Positions 17,281 to 25,269 of a stretch of DNA of 64,000 nucleotides are shown in pieces. The DNA is from an uncultured Lachnoclostridium sp. (GTDB taxonomy: Bacteria > Bacillota > Clostridia > Lachnospirales > Lachnospiraceae): the NCBI GenBank assembly GCA_948330435.1, contig CAOJBY010000008.1:62001-126000 (forward strand). The letters run 5' to 3'. The position numbers and the translations under genes were made by a program. The notes under the pieces were generated by a model that saw only the letters and a program-made list of their open reading frames with translations, did no database searches and was not told the origin of the DNA. How positions within the stretch are numbered: the first letter of the stretch is position 1; every line of letters starts with the position of its first letter.

Positions 17281-19349
17281 GCATAGACCGCCTCCTGTCT
17301 CTGTACTGCCGCCTGAACCTTGTCAGCCACCAGATCCGCCAATTCCTCCACGCTCTGGCCGGGAGTCCCATAGACATTCACCGTCATTCCGCCCAAGTAA
17401 CTTGTATTGGTGGTCTGATTGGTAAGGGGCTGCACAATGGCTCGATTTCCCATCATGGTTAGCAGTTCCGGACCGGCCTCACCTACAACCGCAGAGCCTT
17501 GGGAGAGAACGCCGCCTTTGGCCAGATAAGGAACCTTCCCTATTTCTCCAAAATGAAAACCTACCTTCTCACCTGAGAATGGGTTTGTAAATGAAAGAGA
17601 GTTTACTTTTCGAATGACCCAGTTAATCCCATCAATCATTCCATTTACCAAAGCAATAATTCCATTAAGGGGTGCTTTCATGACAGCAACCAAGCTTCCA
17701 ACTATTCCTCCAAAAATCTCTTTTAACCCCTTCCATGCACGTTCCCAATCTCCGGTGAATACACCTCGAATAAAGTCTATTACTCCATTCATGGCTAACA
17801 TTATGGAATCCCATATATTCTTTAGATTTGCAGAAAATGCATTAAGTATATTTCCCAAAACAGGACCAAAAACTTCTGTCCAGTCTTTTGCAAAGATGTT
17901 CTGCATGAAGTCATCCACTTTTTGGAGTACTCCCTGAATCTCATCACCTTTCACTGCTATCAAGGCAACCAAAGCAATAATGGCCGCTATCAAGGCAACA
18001 ATCGGATTTTCTATTAGAAGCGATATGGCATCCGACACCCCTCCGAGAGCCCCTGTCAATGGACCCAGTGCCGCAACTAAAGCTATAGTAAGCAAAATTA
18101 TATTCTGGGTATCTTCATCCAGTCCATTAAACCATTCCAAAAGCTCCGCTACTTTTTCAATAACAGAGGTAATAATCGGCATAATCTTCTCACCAAGTTC
18201 TGCCATCTGTTCTTGCAGCTCCGCATTGGCCTGGTTATTCTCCACCAGACTTTTATTATTCTCTTTCCACGCCTCTCCGGCTTCTGTCAAGCCCTGATCC
18301 GCCAACATCTGCATGACAAGGTTAGCTCTTTCTGCCTCTGTAGATGCGTTTTGGAGGGCCAGGTTAAAATAATCCTCCGCCGTTTCCGCCTCGCTTACGG
18401 CCTTATTCCACTCTTCATTTGCCTTTGTGTTTTCTTTCAGACTTACCCCAAAGGTCTCATTTTCCAATGCCGCCCAATTTAAGACATCTGCAAATGTTCC
18501 AGTAACCGTGCCTGCTTTGATGGTTTCATTGATGGATTCCGCCAATCCGTCAATCGGGATGCTATCGCCATATGTAGCCCAGGCACCGATAGCAGCGTTG
18601 GTCACCTCCTTTAATCGCTCTTGTGACAAACCCAGGGCCTGCAGATTGGCCGTTGTTGTGGCTGCCGTCTGATCATCCCCCAGGACACCATACAGTTCTT
18701 TGAAGATTTCCCCTGTCTCCTCCGCACTGTATCCGGCTCTCTCACTGGATACCTCCAGCGATCCCATAATCTTCTGATACTCTTTGGTTTCTTCCGCCAC
18801 ATCCTTTAAGGATCCAATAATGCTTTTCGCACCCTCGACAACTGCCTCGGCTTTTAAAAGATCCTTAAAGTTAGATGCTTCTTTCCCTGCCCCCTCCAGG
18901 GAATCCTCCGCTTCTTTTGCTGCCTTTGCTACATCCTCGACCGGTTTCTCATCTATGCCATTGATTGCATCCTCTGTCTTTTTGGCTTCACCTTTTAATT
19001 TATCGAGACTTATTTCCGTGGAAACAATCTCACGCTTAAGTGCATTGTACTGCTCTTCGGAGACTTTTCCCTCCTTGAATTGCTGCTGTACATGCTTCTC
19101 TGTTTTTTGCAAAGCATCAAGTTTTTCTTTTGTTTCCCCGATAGATTTTGTAAGCAATTCCTGTTTTTGCCTGAGCAATTCCGTATTTTTCGGATCAAGT
19201 TTAAGTAATCGCTCTACATCTTTGAGTTGTGATTGCGTACGCCTAATCTGTCCATTTACATCCGACAATGCTTTGCTCAAACCCGAGGTATCACCACCCA
19301 ATTCAATTGTGATTCCTCTTATTTTCGTTCTACCTGACTTACCGGCCAT
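17277..19349 (-). CDS. tail tape measure protein
   Basis: Protein of 690 residues that sets tail length. The N-terminal 170 residues are coiled coil (DVNGQIRRTQSQLKDVERLLKLD), the centre carries hydrophobic segments (IILLTIALVAALGPLTGALGGVSDAI, IVALIAAIIALVALIAV), and the C terminus has GLIMGM-type glycine-rich repeats with ALVNGMIDGINWVIRKVNSLSF and a tail ending in RQEAVYA. The length fits a short siphovirus tail of roughly 100 nm by the usual residue-to-length rule. Confidence 0.92.
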   Translation of the reverse strand: MAGKSGRTKIRGITIELGGDTSGLSKALSDVNGQIRRTQSQLKDVERLLKLDPKNTELLRQKQELLTKSIGETKEKLDALQKTEKHVQQQFKEGKVSEEQYNALKREIVSTEISLDKLKGEAKKTEDAINGIDEKPVEDVAKAAKEAEDSLEGAGKEASNFKDLLKAEAVVEGAKSIIGSLKDVAEETKEYQKIMGSLEVSSERAGYSAEETGEIFKELYGVLGDDQTAATTTANLQALGLSQERLKEVTNAAIGAWATYGDSIPIDGLAESINETIKAGTVTGTFADVLNWAALENETFGVSLKENTKANEEWNKAVSEAETAEDYFNLALQNASTEAERANLVMQMLADQGLTEAGEAWKENNKSLVENNQANAELQEQMAELGEKIMPIITSVIEKVAELLEWFNGLDEDTQNIILLTIALVAALGPLTGALGGVSDAISLLIENPIVALIAAIIALVALIAVKGDEIQGVLQKVDDFMQNIFAKDWTEVFGPVLGNILNAFSANLKNIWDSIMLAMNGVIDFIRGVFTGDWERAWKGLKEIFGGIVGSLVAVMKAPLNGIIALVNGMIDGINWVIRKVNSLSFTNPFSGEKVGFHFGEIGKVPYLAKGGVLSQGSAVVGEAGPELLTMMGNRAIVQPLTNQTTNTSYLGGMTVNVYGTPGQSVEELADLVADKVQAAVQRQEAVYA

Positions 19350-19353
19350 CTAC

Positions 19354-19551
19354 TCACCCCTTTCCGAAAAATGCATAAATATCATCCTGAGTTGCCTTGT
19401 AGGGATACTCCTCATTGTCATTCCCTTTCTCAATCAACATGTCATAAACCATTCCCATGGTCATGCTGTCTAAAGCCTCGTCCGAAAGCCCAAGCTCCGC
19501 ACACCTCAACATAAACAAAGCCCCTGTACTCTCACGCACGGTAGGTCTCAT
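19354..19551 (-). CDS. tail assembly chaperone, frameshift extension (gpT-like)
   Basis: Open frame of 65 residues (MRPTVRESTGALFMLRCAELGLSDEALDSM...) between the first chaperone and the tape measure. Its first ATG overlaps the upstream stop in the -1 frame, directly after an A9 run, and it has no ribosome site of its own. It is most likely translated as the C-terminal part of a fusion made by -1 frameshifting, like gpGT of lambda. The DDIYAFFGKG ending resembles such extensions. Confidence 0.75.
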   Translation of the reverse strand: MRPTVRESTGALFMLRCAELGLSDEALDSMTMGMVYDMLIEKGNDNEEYPYKATQDDIYAFFGKG

Positions 19552-19559
19552 TTTTTTTT
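19548..19559 (-). other. A9 slippery sequence for -1 frameshift
   Basis: Nine A residues (minus strand, 19559-19551) lie immediately before the TGA of the first chaperone frame. Slipping back by one base continues into the next frame as KKKMRPTV. Confidence 0.65.
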
Positions 19560-19931
19560 AGGTATTGCTGTTGTTTTCTGATTTAACGCCCACAGTTCAA
19601 GAATTGCCGGAAAGGTTTCATAAATGCTAAAGGTATTAAAGCCATCCAGCCATGTGTCGGGATCTTCTCCTGCTGCCTCTTTATCGTATTGCCATGCCAT
19701 GGCCCAGGCCGCATTTTCAAAAATCTCTAAATCCAAGGCTGAAAGCTGAGCTTCCTGTTTTTCTTCCTCCGCAGCATCTTCTGGCAATTCCGTGGCTTTC
19801 ATATATGCTTTCTTTAGTTTGACCATATCACTAATCATATCCCGGCCAAAAAAATGACGGTAAAGACGCAGGGTTAGGGCCGTAGCCTTAAACCCCACTT
19901 CTCTGCCATCAACCTCAATTACTTTCTTCAT
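19548..19931 (-). CDS. tail assembly chaperone (gpG-like)
   Basis: Protein of 127 residues that handles the tape measure before tail tube assembly. It starts MKKVIEVDGREVGFKATALTLRLYRHFFGRDMI, the usual form of Firmicutes gpG analogues, and ends IPKKK at the slippery A9 run. I choose the ATG at 19931; an upstream frame extends to 19967 but overlaps the major tail gene and has no matching homologous sequence. Confidence 0.82.
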   Translation of the reverse strand: MKKVIEVDGREVGFKATALTLRLYRHFFGRDMISDMVKLKKAYMKATELPEDAAEEEKQEAQLSALDLEIFENAAWAMAWQYDKEAAGEDPDTWLDGFNTFSIYETFPAILELWALNQKTTAIPKKK

Positions 19932-20517
19932 TGCCAACCTCCCCGGATATCGTATCCTTTGGTACATACACCGCCGTATACCACGCCTGACGCACGCTGT
20001 CCGGTGTCTGTGCCGTAGTTCTCACAAGTACATTTCCATTTTCAAGTGCTGATGCGGAAATATTACTGGTCTGCGTCTGGGGTTCCTTTGTATTGGTATT
20101 GGTTGTACTTCCAATTCCCGGTCTGGTTCCGGAGCAGTTATAGAGACAATACAACTGGTTATCTGCGTCTCCGTCAATCTGATACAATAAAGCGAATGGT
20201 TTTGGTTCCGCATTTGCATTTTCCACCATCACCTTATCCGCATCATCTAAAACGAATCCCCAGATATCCTGCATCATCTTATCCGGATATCTGGCCATCT
20301 CCAAACTCCCGGAATAGCCACCATTAGCAATCGCCTGATAATATGCGATTCCATCCGCATAAAAAGGCGTGACATCACCCTCCGCATCCAGGGTAAGGGT
20401 AACGGCTCCGGGAACCTTTACCGGGGTCCCCCAGGATGCCGTGCCATCCGTCTGTGTCAACACCGCATAAGCCACATTTTTCAAGTTAAACTGTACTCTA
20501 TTCTCTTTCTTCGCCAT
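19915..20517 (-). CDS. major tail tube protein
   Basis: Protein of about 200 residues of the phi13-type major tail family: FNLKNVAYAVLTQTDGTASWGTPVKVPGAVTLTLDAEGDVTPFYADG, then YSGSLEMARYPDKMMQDIWG and a final ISASALENGNVLVRTTAQT block. It forms the tail tube. Two adjacent ATG codons are possible; GAGGTG favours the second, at 20517. Position between the connector genes and the chaperone is standard. Confidence 0.88.
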   Translation of the reverse strand: MAKKENRVQFNLKNVAYAVLTQTDGTASWGTPVKVPGAVTLTLDAEGDVTPFYADGIAYYQAIANGGYSGSLEMARYPDKMMQDIWGFVLDDADKVMVENANAEPKPFALLYQIDGDADNQLYCLYNCSGTRPGIGSTTNTNTKEPQTQTSNISASALENGNVLVRTTAQTPDSVRQAWYTAVYVPKDTISGEVGNEESN

Positions 20518-20830
20518 CATGCACCTCTATTTCATATATGATTTGAAAACACCTTTCACTTGAAAGGTAATCTACTGATTTCTCCCAGGCAAATTCCTTT
20601 AAAGCCTTTTCCACTTTACGTTCTACGAGAAAGCTCCTGTATTTCAAATAAAGCTCCACCTGTATACTGTTCTGTGAATAATAAACTACACCATCCGCAT
20701 AGAAATTATTGCTGTCTGTTTCCTGATAGCAAATAACCGGCAACGGCTGAGCATCCGCCTCAGGAAAGGCCCCGTATACAACCGGAAGCCCTGTTTTTTC
20801 CAGAACTTTCTTCAATTCTTCCAATGTCAT
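20498..20830 (-). CDS. tail terminator / tail completion-like protein
   Basis: Protein of 110 residues located between the gp10-like and major tail genes, where siphoviruses carry the tail terminator. It reads VVYGAFPEADAQPLPVICYQETDSNNFYADGVVYY and IQVELYLKYRSFLVERKVEKALKE, which fits small tail-completion proteins. Start and stop overlap both neighbours, so it is part of the tightly packed morphogenesis operon. Function is assigned chiefly by position. Confidence 0.65.
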   Translation of the reverse strand: MTLEELKKVLEKTGLPVVYGAFPEADAQPLPVICYQETDSNNFYADGVVYYSQNSIQVELYLKYRSFLVERKVEKALKEFAWEKSVDYLSSERCFQIIYEIEVHDGEERE

Positions 20831-21223
20831 TTATCGTTTCACCGCCACTTTCGCCTTTTTCTCAAGAGCTTTCGCCGCTTTCTGTTCTGCAGGATAGATA
20901 TGGGTTCTTTCATCCACATATCCTACTTTTCTTCCTCTTTTCACAATGTCATGTCCAAACTCCAACAGGTGGGCCAGTTGAGGTTTTGCGGAGTTGTAAA
21001 CCTTAATCCGGATATCCTCTATATTTTCAAAGACAACCTTCATCCTCCAACCCCGCTTATATTTCCCGGACTTCCGGGGAGCAGATGCTTTGATGTCTTT
21101 TACACATTCTTTGGATACATCCCGTATATCCTGCTTCAATTGATCCGTGACTTCCTGCGAATACTTGGACAGTTCCGCCGTAATCACAACGGCCAGTTCC
21201 TCTGGCCGGATACTTTTACTCAT
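20831..21223 (-). CDS. HK97 gp10-like neck/tail component
   Basis: Protein of 130 residues typical of the HK97-gp10 family: N-terminal helix (EELAVVITAELSKYSQEVTDQLKQDIRDVSKECVKDIKASAPRKSGKYKRGWR) and then LLEFGHDIVKRGRKVGYVDERTHIYPAEQKAAKAL. The motif APRKSGKYKRGW followed by HLLEFGH is characteristic. It contributes to the head-tail joint. Confidence 0.82.
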   Translation of the reverse strand: MSKSIRPEELAVVITAELSKYSQEVTDQLKQDIRDVSKECVKDIKASAPRKSGKYKRGWRMKVVFENIEDIRIKVYNSAKPQLAHLLEFGHDIVKRGRKVGYVDERTHIYPAEQKAAKALEKKAKVAVKR

Positions 21224-21525
21224 CCCGTTACACCTGCCTTTTCTTCCAGATAAATCTCAATCAGATCGGAATCAGGCGGAGCATACGTCCGATAGACCCC
21301 ATACCTGACCCCATCAAGCTTCACAATGCGTTCTCCGGAATAATTGATCCGCTGGGTTCTAAGCATAAGGGCCGGGTTCAAACCGTCCCGGCTTGCCGCC
21401 GCCCATTCGCTGCGGGTCACGGAAAGAATCTCCACATAAATTTCTGTTTCTGTTTCCGATGGAATCATTTGGCCAATCTCATCCGGAACATAGCTTTCAT
21501 TTATCAGCTTTGCAACTCCATCCAT
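21220..21525 (-). CDS. head closure / head-tail adaptor protein
   Basis: Protein of 101 residues with a small beta barrel pattern (DEIGQMIPSETETEIYVEILSVTRSEWAAASRDGLNPALML, RINYSGERIVKLDGVRYGVYRTY). Head-closure proteins (SPP1 gp16-like) have this form and sit in this position. Overlaps of one to four bases with both neighbours support one polycistronic message. Confidence 0.72.
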   Translation of the reverse strand: MDGVAKLINESYVPDEIGQMIPSETETEIYVEILSVTRSEWAAASRDGLNPALMLRTQRINYSGERIVKLDGVRYGVYRTYAPPDSDLIEIYLEEKAGVTG

Positions 21526-21794
21526 TATCCGCCCGCTTTCTGGCTGAACAGCCTGTTATTTAACGCCCAACGCAGGGAACGGGGCATAGGCCCGTCCTCT
21601 CTGCGTTTGCGGTATAAATACGCCGCATACATAACAACAAGGTTATGATCCCCCGGCGTATCCTGCAGGGTAATTCCCTCCGTCTTTATGTACTCTCTGG
21701 CCGCTGAAATCAGGCCAGATAAATAGCTGTCTAATTTATCGGTGGAAATCTGGAGATTTATTTTCAAAATCTCCAGAACTGTTTCATAGGCCAA
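21525..21794 (-). CDS. head-tail connector protein (gp6-like)
   Basis: Protein of 89 residues, mostly helical: LEILKINLQISTDKLDSYLSGLISAAREYIKTEGI is a typical start of the DNA-packaging gp6 family that binds under the portal. It starts at a TTG (21794) preceded by AAGGAGG and follows the capsid gene, as expected. Confidence 0.8.
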   Translation of the reverse strand: MAYETVLEILKINLQISTDKLDSYLSGLISAAREYIKTEGITLQDTPGDHNLVVMYAAYLYRKRREDGPMPRSLRWALNNRLFSQKAGG

Positions 21795-21807
21795 ATCCTA
21801 CACCTCC

Positions 21808-23490
21808 TTAAGCGGATGCCTTTGTCACGTTGATGGTATAAACTCTTACCGCATTGCCATTCTTCACTGTCACGGTTAAAGGATGGGCGTTCCCATCTGC
21901 CTCCCATGTCACGGTTTCGCCATTATTTACATTCTCTCCCTTATAGGAAACTGCGATTTTGGCATCCGCCTGAGCAGGGGTGGCTTCAACCTTATCTCCG
22001 ACAGCAGAAGCAGTGATTGTATAAGCATAGGTCATTCCATTAAACGCAGGTGTCGGCGTTTCGTTGCCGATTTTCAAGTTGAGCAGTTGTGCGTCATTGG
22101 CTTTATCTCCTACAAAGTCCATAACCGTAGTTACGTCCACATTGTTGATGTTAATCGCAACAAAGGCTCCCGGAATCACCGGCTGTCCGTCTGCTCTCTC
22201 GGTGGCTTTAAATACGGTATTGTCCTGGATAAACTGTACCTCCCTGCTGCTCTCAATCACCATTCCGGCCCGAAGTGCTAACAGATACAGATCTCCATAA
22301 CCTCCTACAATGTCGCCATCCGGCATAAATTCCAGTACGTCTACATCGCCGTCAATAATCGGCATGACACCGGGAAATCTCGCCACCAGATCGCCCGAAG
22401 CCGTAAAGGCGATAAGCTTGGACCGGAGCCGTGCATAGGTCTTACTGTTCATGGCCCAGAATTGCCGCCCCCTGCTATATCTGGTAAAGGTGTTTCCGGT
22501 AGCCATTGCCAGCTCCGCCCAAAATGCCACCGGCTCTTTTGAGCTGTCCACCTTTACGATATTGCTGGCTGATAGATTCACCCAGTCCGGGGCATTGGCC
22601 GGATAATCGCTGGGCTTGGAAGTCTGAGCCAGTCTCGTCACGATACCAAGTGGCATCTTAGACGCTGCACCTTTTCCATAAAGGATCGCTTTATCCATAG
22701 CCAGTCCAATGCTTTCCGACAGCATTTCCACAATCCAGGAACTCAGGTTCACATCGCTGTCATCTAAAATACTGTTGCACACAGGAATAAATCCGCCTAC
22801 CTTGAAACCGTCTACGGAAACCTGATTAAAATCAAAGCTAAGTTCATTGAGTGCTCCGCACATTTCCGTCCATACGGCTTCAGGAATCGTACCGGCAATC
22901 GTCTGACGTGCCACGCCATTCACCGGACGCATGCGAACACGATGCAGTAGCTTGGAATAGCGGTACATATTTTCCGCTATCAAATCCAGAATCACAATCG
23001 GAATCGTAAGTTCTGTTCCCTGCACCGCCCTTTCCTGTCCTTTATAGCTCCGCAACTGGTTCAGGAAGTTTTTCATATCCTCCCGTTCCAGAATAGCCGC
23101 CCTGTGTTCCATCGGGAGAGCCTCAAAAGCCCTCTGATTCATAGGCAGGGAACGAATGTTAATAACCGCCATTTTACCATCTCTCCTTTCGGTTTTCTCC
23201 AGTGTCTTTACATCCGGTTTTTTTCTTTCTATCTCTGCAAGCTCCTGCTCCAGACCCTCAATCTCGGTTTCCAACGCTGACTTTGCCTCATCATGGGAAG
23301 TCTTTTCCGTATCAAAGGTTTCTACTTCCTCCGAGACTGTCTGTTTCTCCTCATCGGTTACAGCCTCTCCTATGGCTGTTTCCAGTTCTTTCTCACGGGT
23401 TTCAAATTCCTGATCCTTTTCTCTGAGCCGCACAAGTTCTTTTTTCTTATCCTCAATGCGTCTGCTCAGCATCAATGCTTTCAGTGCCAT
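21808..23490 (-). CDS. major capsid protein, HK97 fold, with scaffold domain and C-terminal Ig-like domain
   Basis: Protein of 560 residues. Residues 1-105 form a charged coiled coil (RIEDKKKELVRLREKDQEFETREKELE), the delta-domain scaffold normally removed by the prohead protease. The HK97 core follows (VPIVILDLIAENMYRYSKLLHRVR..., SWIVEMLSESIGLAMDKAILYGKG). After about residue 470 a cadherin-like beta-sandwich is added (LLNLKIGNETPTPAFNGMTYAYTITAS...VYTINVTKASA), likely displayed on the capsid surface. Its start lies inside the end of the protease gene. Confidence 0.9.
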   Translation of the reverse strand: MALKALMLSRRIEDKKKELVRLREKDQEFETREKELETAIGEAVTDEEKQTVSEEVETFDTEKTSHDEAKSALETEIEGLEQELAEIERKKPDVKTLEKTERRDGKMAVINIRSLPMNQRAFEALPMEHRAAILEREDMKNFLNQLRSYKGQERAVQGTELTIPIVILDLIAENMYRYSKLLHRVRMRPVNGVARQTIAGTIPEAVWTEMCGALNELSFDFNQVSVDGFKVGGFIPVCNSILDDSDVNLSSWIVEMLSESIGLAMDKAILYGKGAASKMPLGIVTRLAQTSKPSDYPANAPDWVNLSASNIVKVDSSKEPVAFWAELAMATGNTFTRYSRGRQFWAMNSKTYARLRSKLIAFTASGDLVARFPGVMPIIDGDVDVLEFMPDGDIVGGYGDLYLLALRAGMVIESSREVQFIQDNTVFKATERADGQPVIPGAFVAININNVDVTTVMDFVGDKANDAQLLNLKIGNETPTPAFNGMTYAYTITASAVGDKVEATPAQADAKIAVSYKGENVNNGETVTWEADGNAHPLTVTVKNGNAVRVYTINVTKASA

Positions 23491-24061
23491 TTTGTTCTCC
23501 TTTCAGACGGCCCATCATCTGGTGCCGCCAATTCGTTGTTTCCTTTTCCCTTACGGCTTCATAATCCTTTTTCCTGGCCTCCACGGATGTATCCTCATAG
23601 GCCGGGAATGTTGCCACAGTAACCTCATACAATTTTACTCTTTTGACTCTCCAAACCGTAGGTTGCCCTTTTGCATGTTCCACATCCTGCTCCAAAATGT
23701 CAAAACCAAAGGAGCACTGGGTCACATCCCCACGCTTCACACGCTCATAAAGATTCACCGCATCCTGATCTTTTGGATTAATCAAGATACTTCCCCACAG
23801 TCCCTTGTCATCAGCCTTAAGGGTAAGTGTACCTGCCGTGGTACGCCCCAGTACAAGAGTTGTATCATGGTTCACCAATGCCCGGACATCCTTGTCAGTC
23901 TCCAAATCAAAAGCCCCTGTCTCAATGGTTTCATATGCGTCCTCCCAGAGCCAGTACTTGCTTCCAAAAACCGAAAAATATCCCTCAACATAAAGGTTCC
24001 CGTCTTCCTCTCTGGTCTGAAAGCCATTGTCCAAAGGAACCGCCGTTCTTGTGCTTATCAC
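23453..24061 (-). CDS. HK97-family prohead protease
   Basis: Serine protease of 202 residues (U35 family) that cuts the capsid scaffold. The catalytic histidine lies in ALVNHDTTLVLGRTTAGTL and the serine in the block GDVTQCSFGF. It begins at a GTG overlapping the portal stop (GTGA) and overlaps the capsid start by 38 bases. The adjoining capsid scaffold is its expected substrate. Confidence 0.9.
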   Translation of the reverse strand: MISTRTAVPLDNGFQTREEDGNLYVEGYFSVFGSKYWLWEDAYETIETGAFDLETDKDVRALVNHDTTLVLGRTTAGTLTLKADDKGLWGSILINPKDQDAVNLYERVKRGDVTQCSFGFDILEQDVEHAKGQPTVWRVKRVKLYEVTVATFPAYEDTSVEARKKDYEAVREKETTNWRHQMMGRLKGEQNGTESIDAEQTH

Positions 24062-25254
24062 TGGTCATCACCTCCATTCAGCTTTTTTTGATCTCCTATC
24101 ATGCCCCTGGGTATGTAATTTTCCAAAATTATCAGTTCATTCAGTCCGGAAAGCGGTGAAAGTCCTATCCAGTCTCTCACTTCATTTCCCGTCATAATTC
24201 CACGGATGTATTGATCATCCGCTACGGCCGCCATGTCCTTTAAATCATAGTTGTACAAGCTCCGGGAATTAAACCGGAAAAACAGATCCGGGCTGTATAG
24301 AAGCTTTTTACTCATTTCCTGTTCAATGCCCTGTGCTATCGGCATAATCGTAGAACTGATAAAATTATTCCAGGCATCTCTCTTAAAGTCTCCGATGCCA
24401 AGAACAAAAGGCGGAACTCCAAGAATGGATGCAACCGTGGTTTTGTCCAGCTTCACAAAATCGGCCAGGGCAAGATCCGATAAGCTCAACGGCTTTACCT
24501 GCTCCACCGAGAACTGCTCTGCAGGTATCAGCCAGGGTTCCCCTGCACTTGCTGACCCAGCGTATTCATTCAGAAGCTTTTTCCGCCCCTCCGGACTGGA
24601 AAATTCCTCCGTCATAGCGTCTACTTTAACGATAATTGACGGTTTCCATTTGGAGGACATAAATCCTTTTTCCGTAGCCGCTGCCTGTTTCAGATTATTG
24701 GCAACATCCGCAAGCACCACACGATATCCCGTTCCCATCCACGGATAATAATCGCCTGGATTAATGACAAAATGTAAAACATCATCCGGATCATATTCCG
24801 TTCCTGCGATTATTACTTTATAATTCCACACTCCATCAGGTACAAAAGACACAAACCCTGACGGAACCGGATACAAATTACGCAGATATCCCCTCTCTGT
24901 TTTTGGCCATACCACGGCATTTCCATTTCCTCCGAGAAGCAGCGTTTTCACAATCCAGTGGATGAAGCTCCGTCTTGTCATATTGCTGTTTGGATTAATG
25001 TCCACTTTCCGGCTCAGCTCATTTTTAATGCGGATATCGCCATTATCCGTATTCTGCATCAAATGAATTGTCATACTTGCCACAAGCCTTGCAATGGTAT
25101 CCACGCCCGTACATATCTCGGGATTATTCGCCAGACTTACATAACCTGCACATTCCAGAGTATCCCACCCATCTTTTGATACAAAGGCCATGCTTCTTTT
25201 CTGTTGGGGTTCAGCCCTTGCCGGTGCCATACTTCTTTTTCGTTTCCTGTTCAT
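24058..25254 (-). CDS. portal protein
   Basis: Protein of 398 residues of the HK97 portal family, forming the dodecameric DNA gateway. VDTIARLVASMTIHLMQNTDNGD, FIHWIVKTLLLGGNGNAVVW, EYDPDDVLHFVINPGDYYPWMGTGYR and a final region GIMTGNEVRDWIGLSPL are typical. GGAGG and a 7-base spacer favour the ATG at 25254 over the one at 25260. The N terminus is rich in Arg and Lys. Confidence 0.92.
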   Translation of the reverse strand: MNRKRKRSMAPARAEPQQKRSMAFVSKDGWDTLECAGYVSLANNPEICTGVDTIARLVASMTIHLMQNTDNGDIRIKNELSRKVDINPNSNMTRRSFIHWIVKTLLLGGNGNAVVWPKTERGYLRNLYPVPSGFVSFVPDGVWNYKVIIAGTEYDPDDVLHFVINPGDYYPWMGTGYRVVLADVANNLKQAAATEKGFMSSKWKPSIIVKVDAMTEEFSSPEGRKKLLNEYAGSASAGEPWLIPAEQFSVEQVKPLSLSDLALADFVKLDKTTVASILGVPPFVLGIGDFKRDAWNNFISSTIMPIAQGIEQEMSKKLLYSPDLFFRFNSRSLYNYDLKDMAAVADDQYIRGIMTGNEVRDWIGLSPLSGLNELIILENYIPRGMIGDQKKLNGGDDQ

Positions 25255-25269
25255 TTCCATTCCTCCGTT

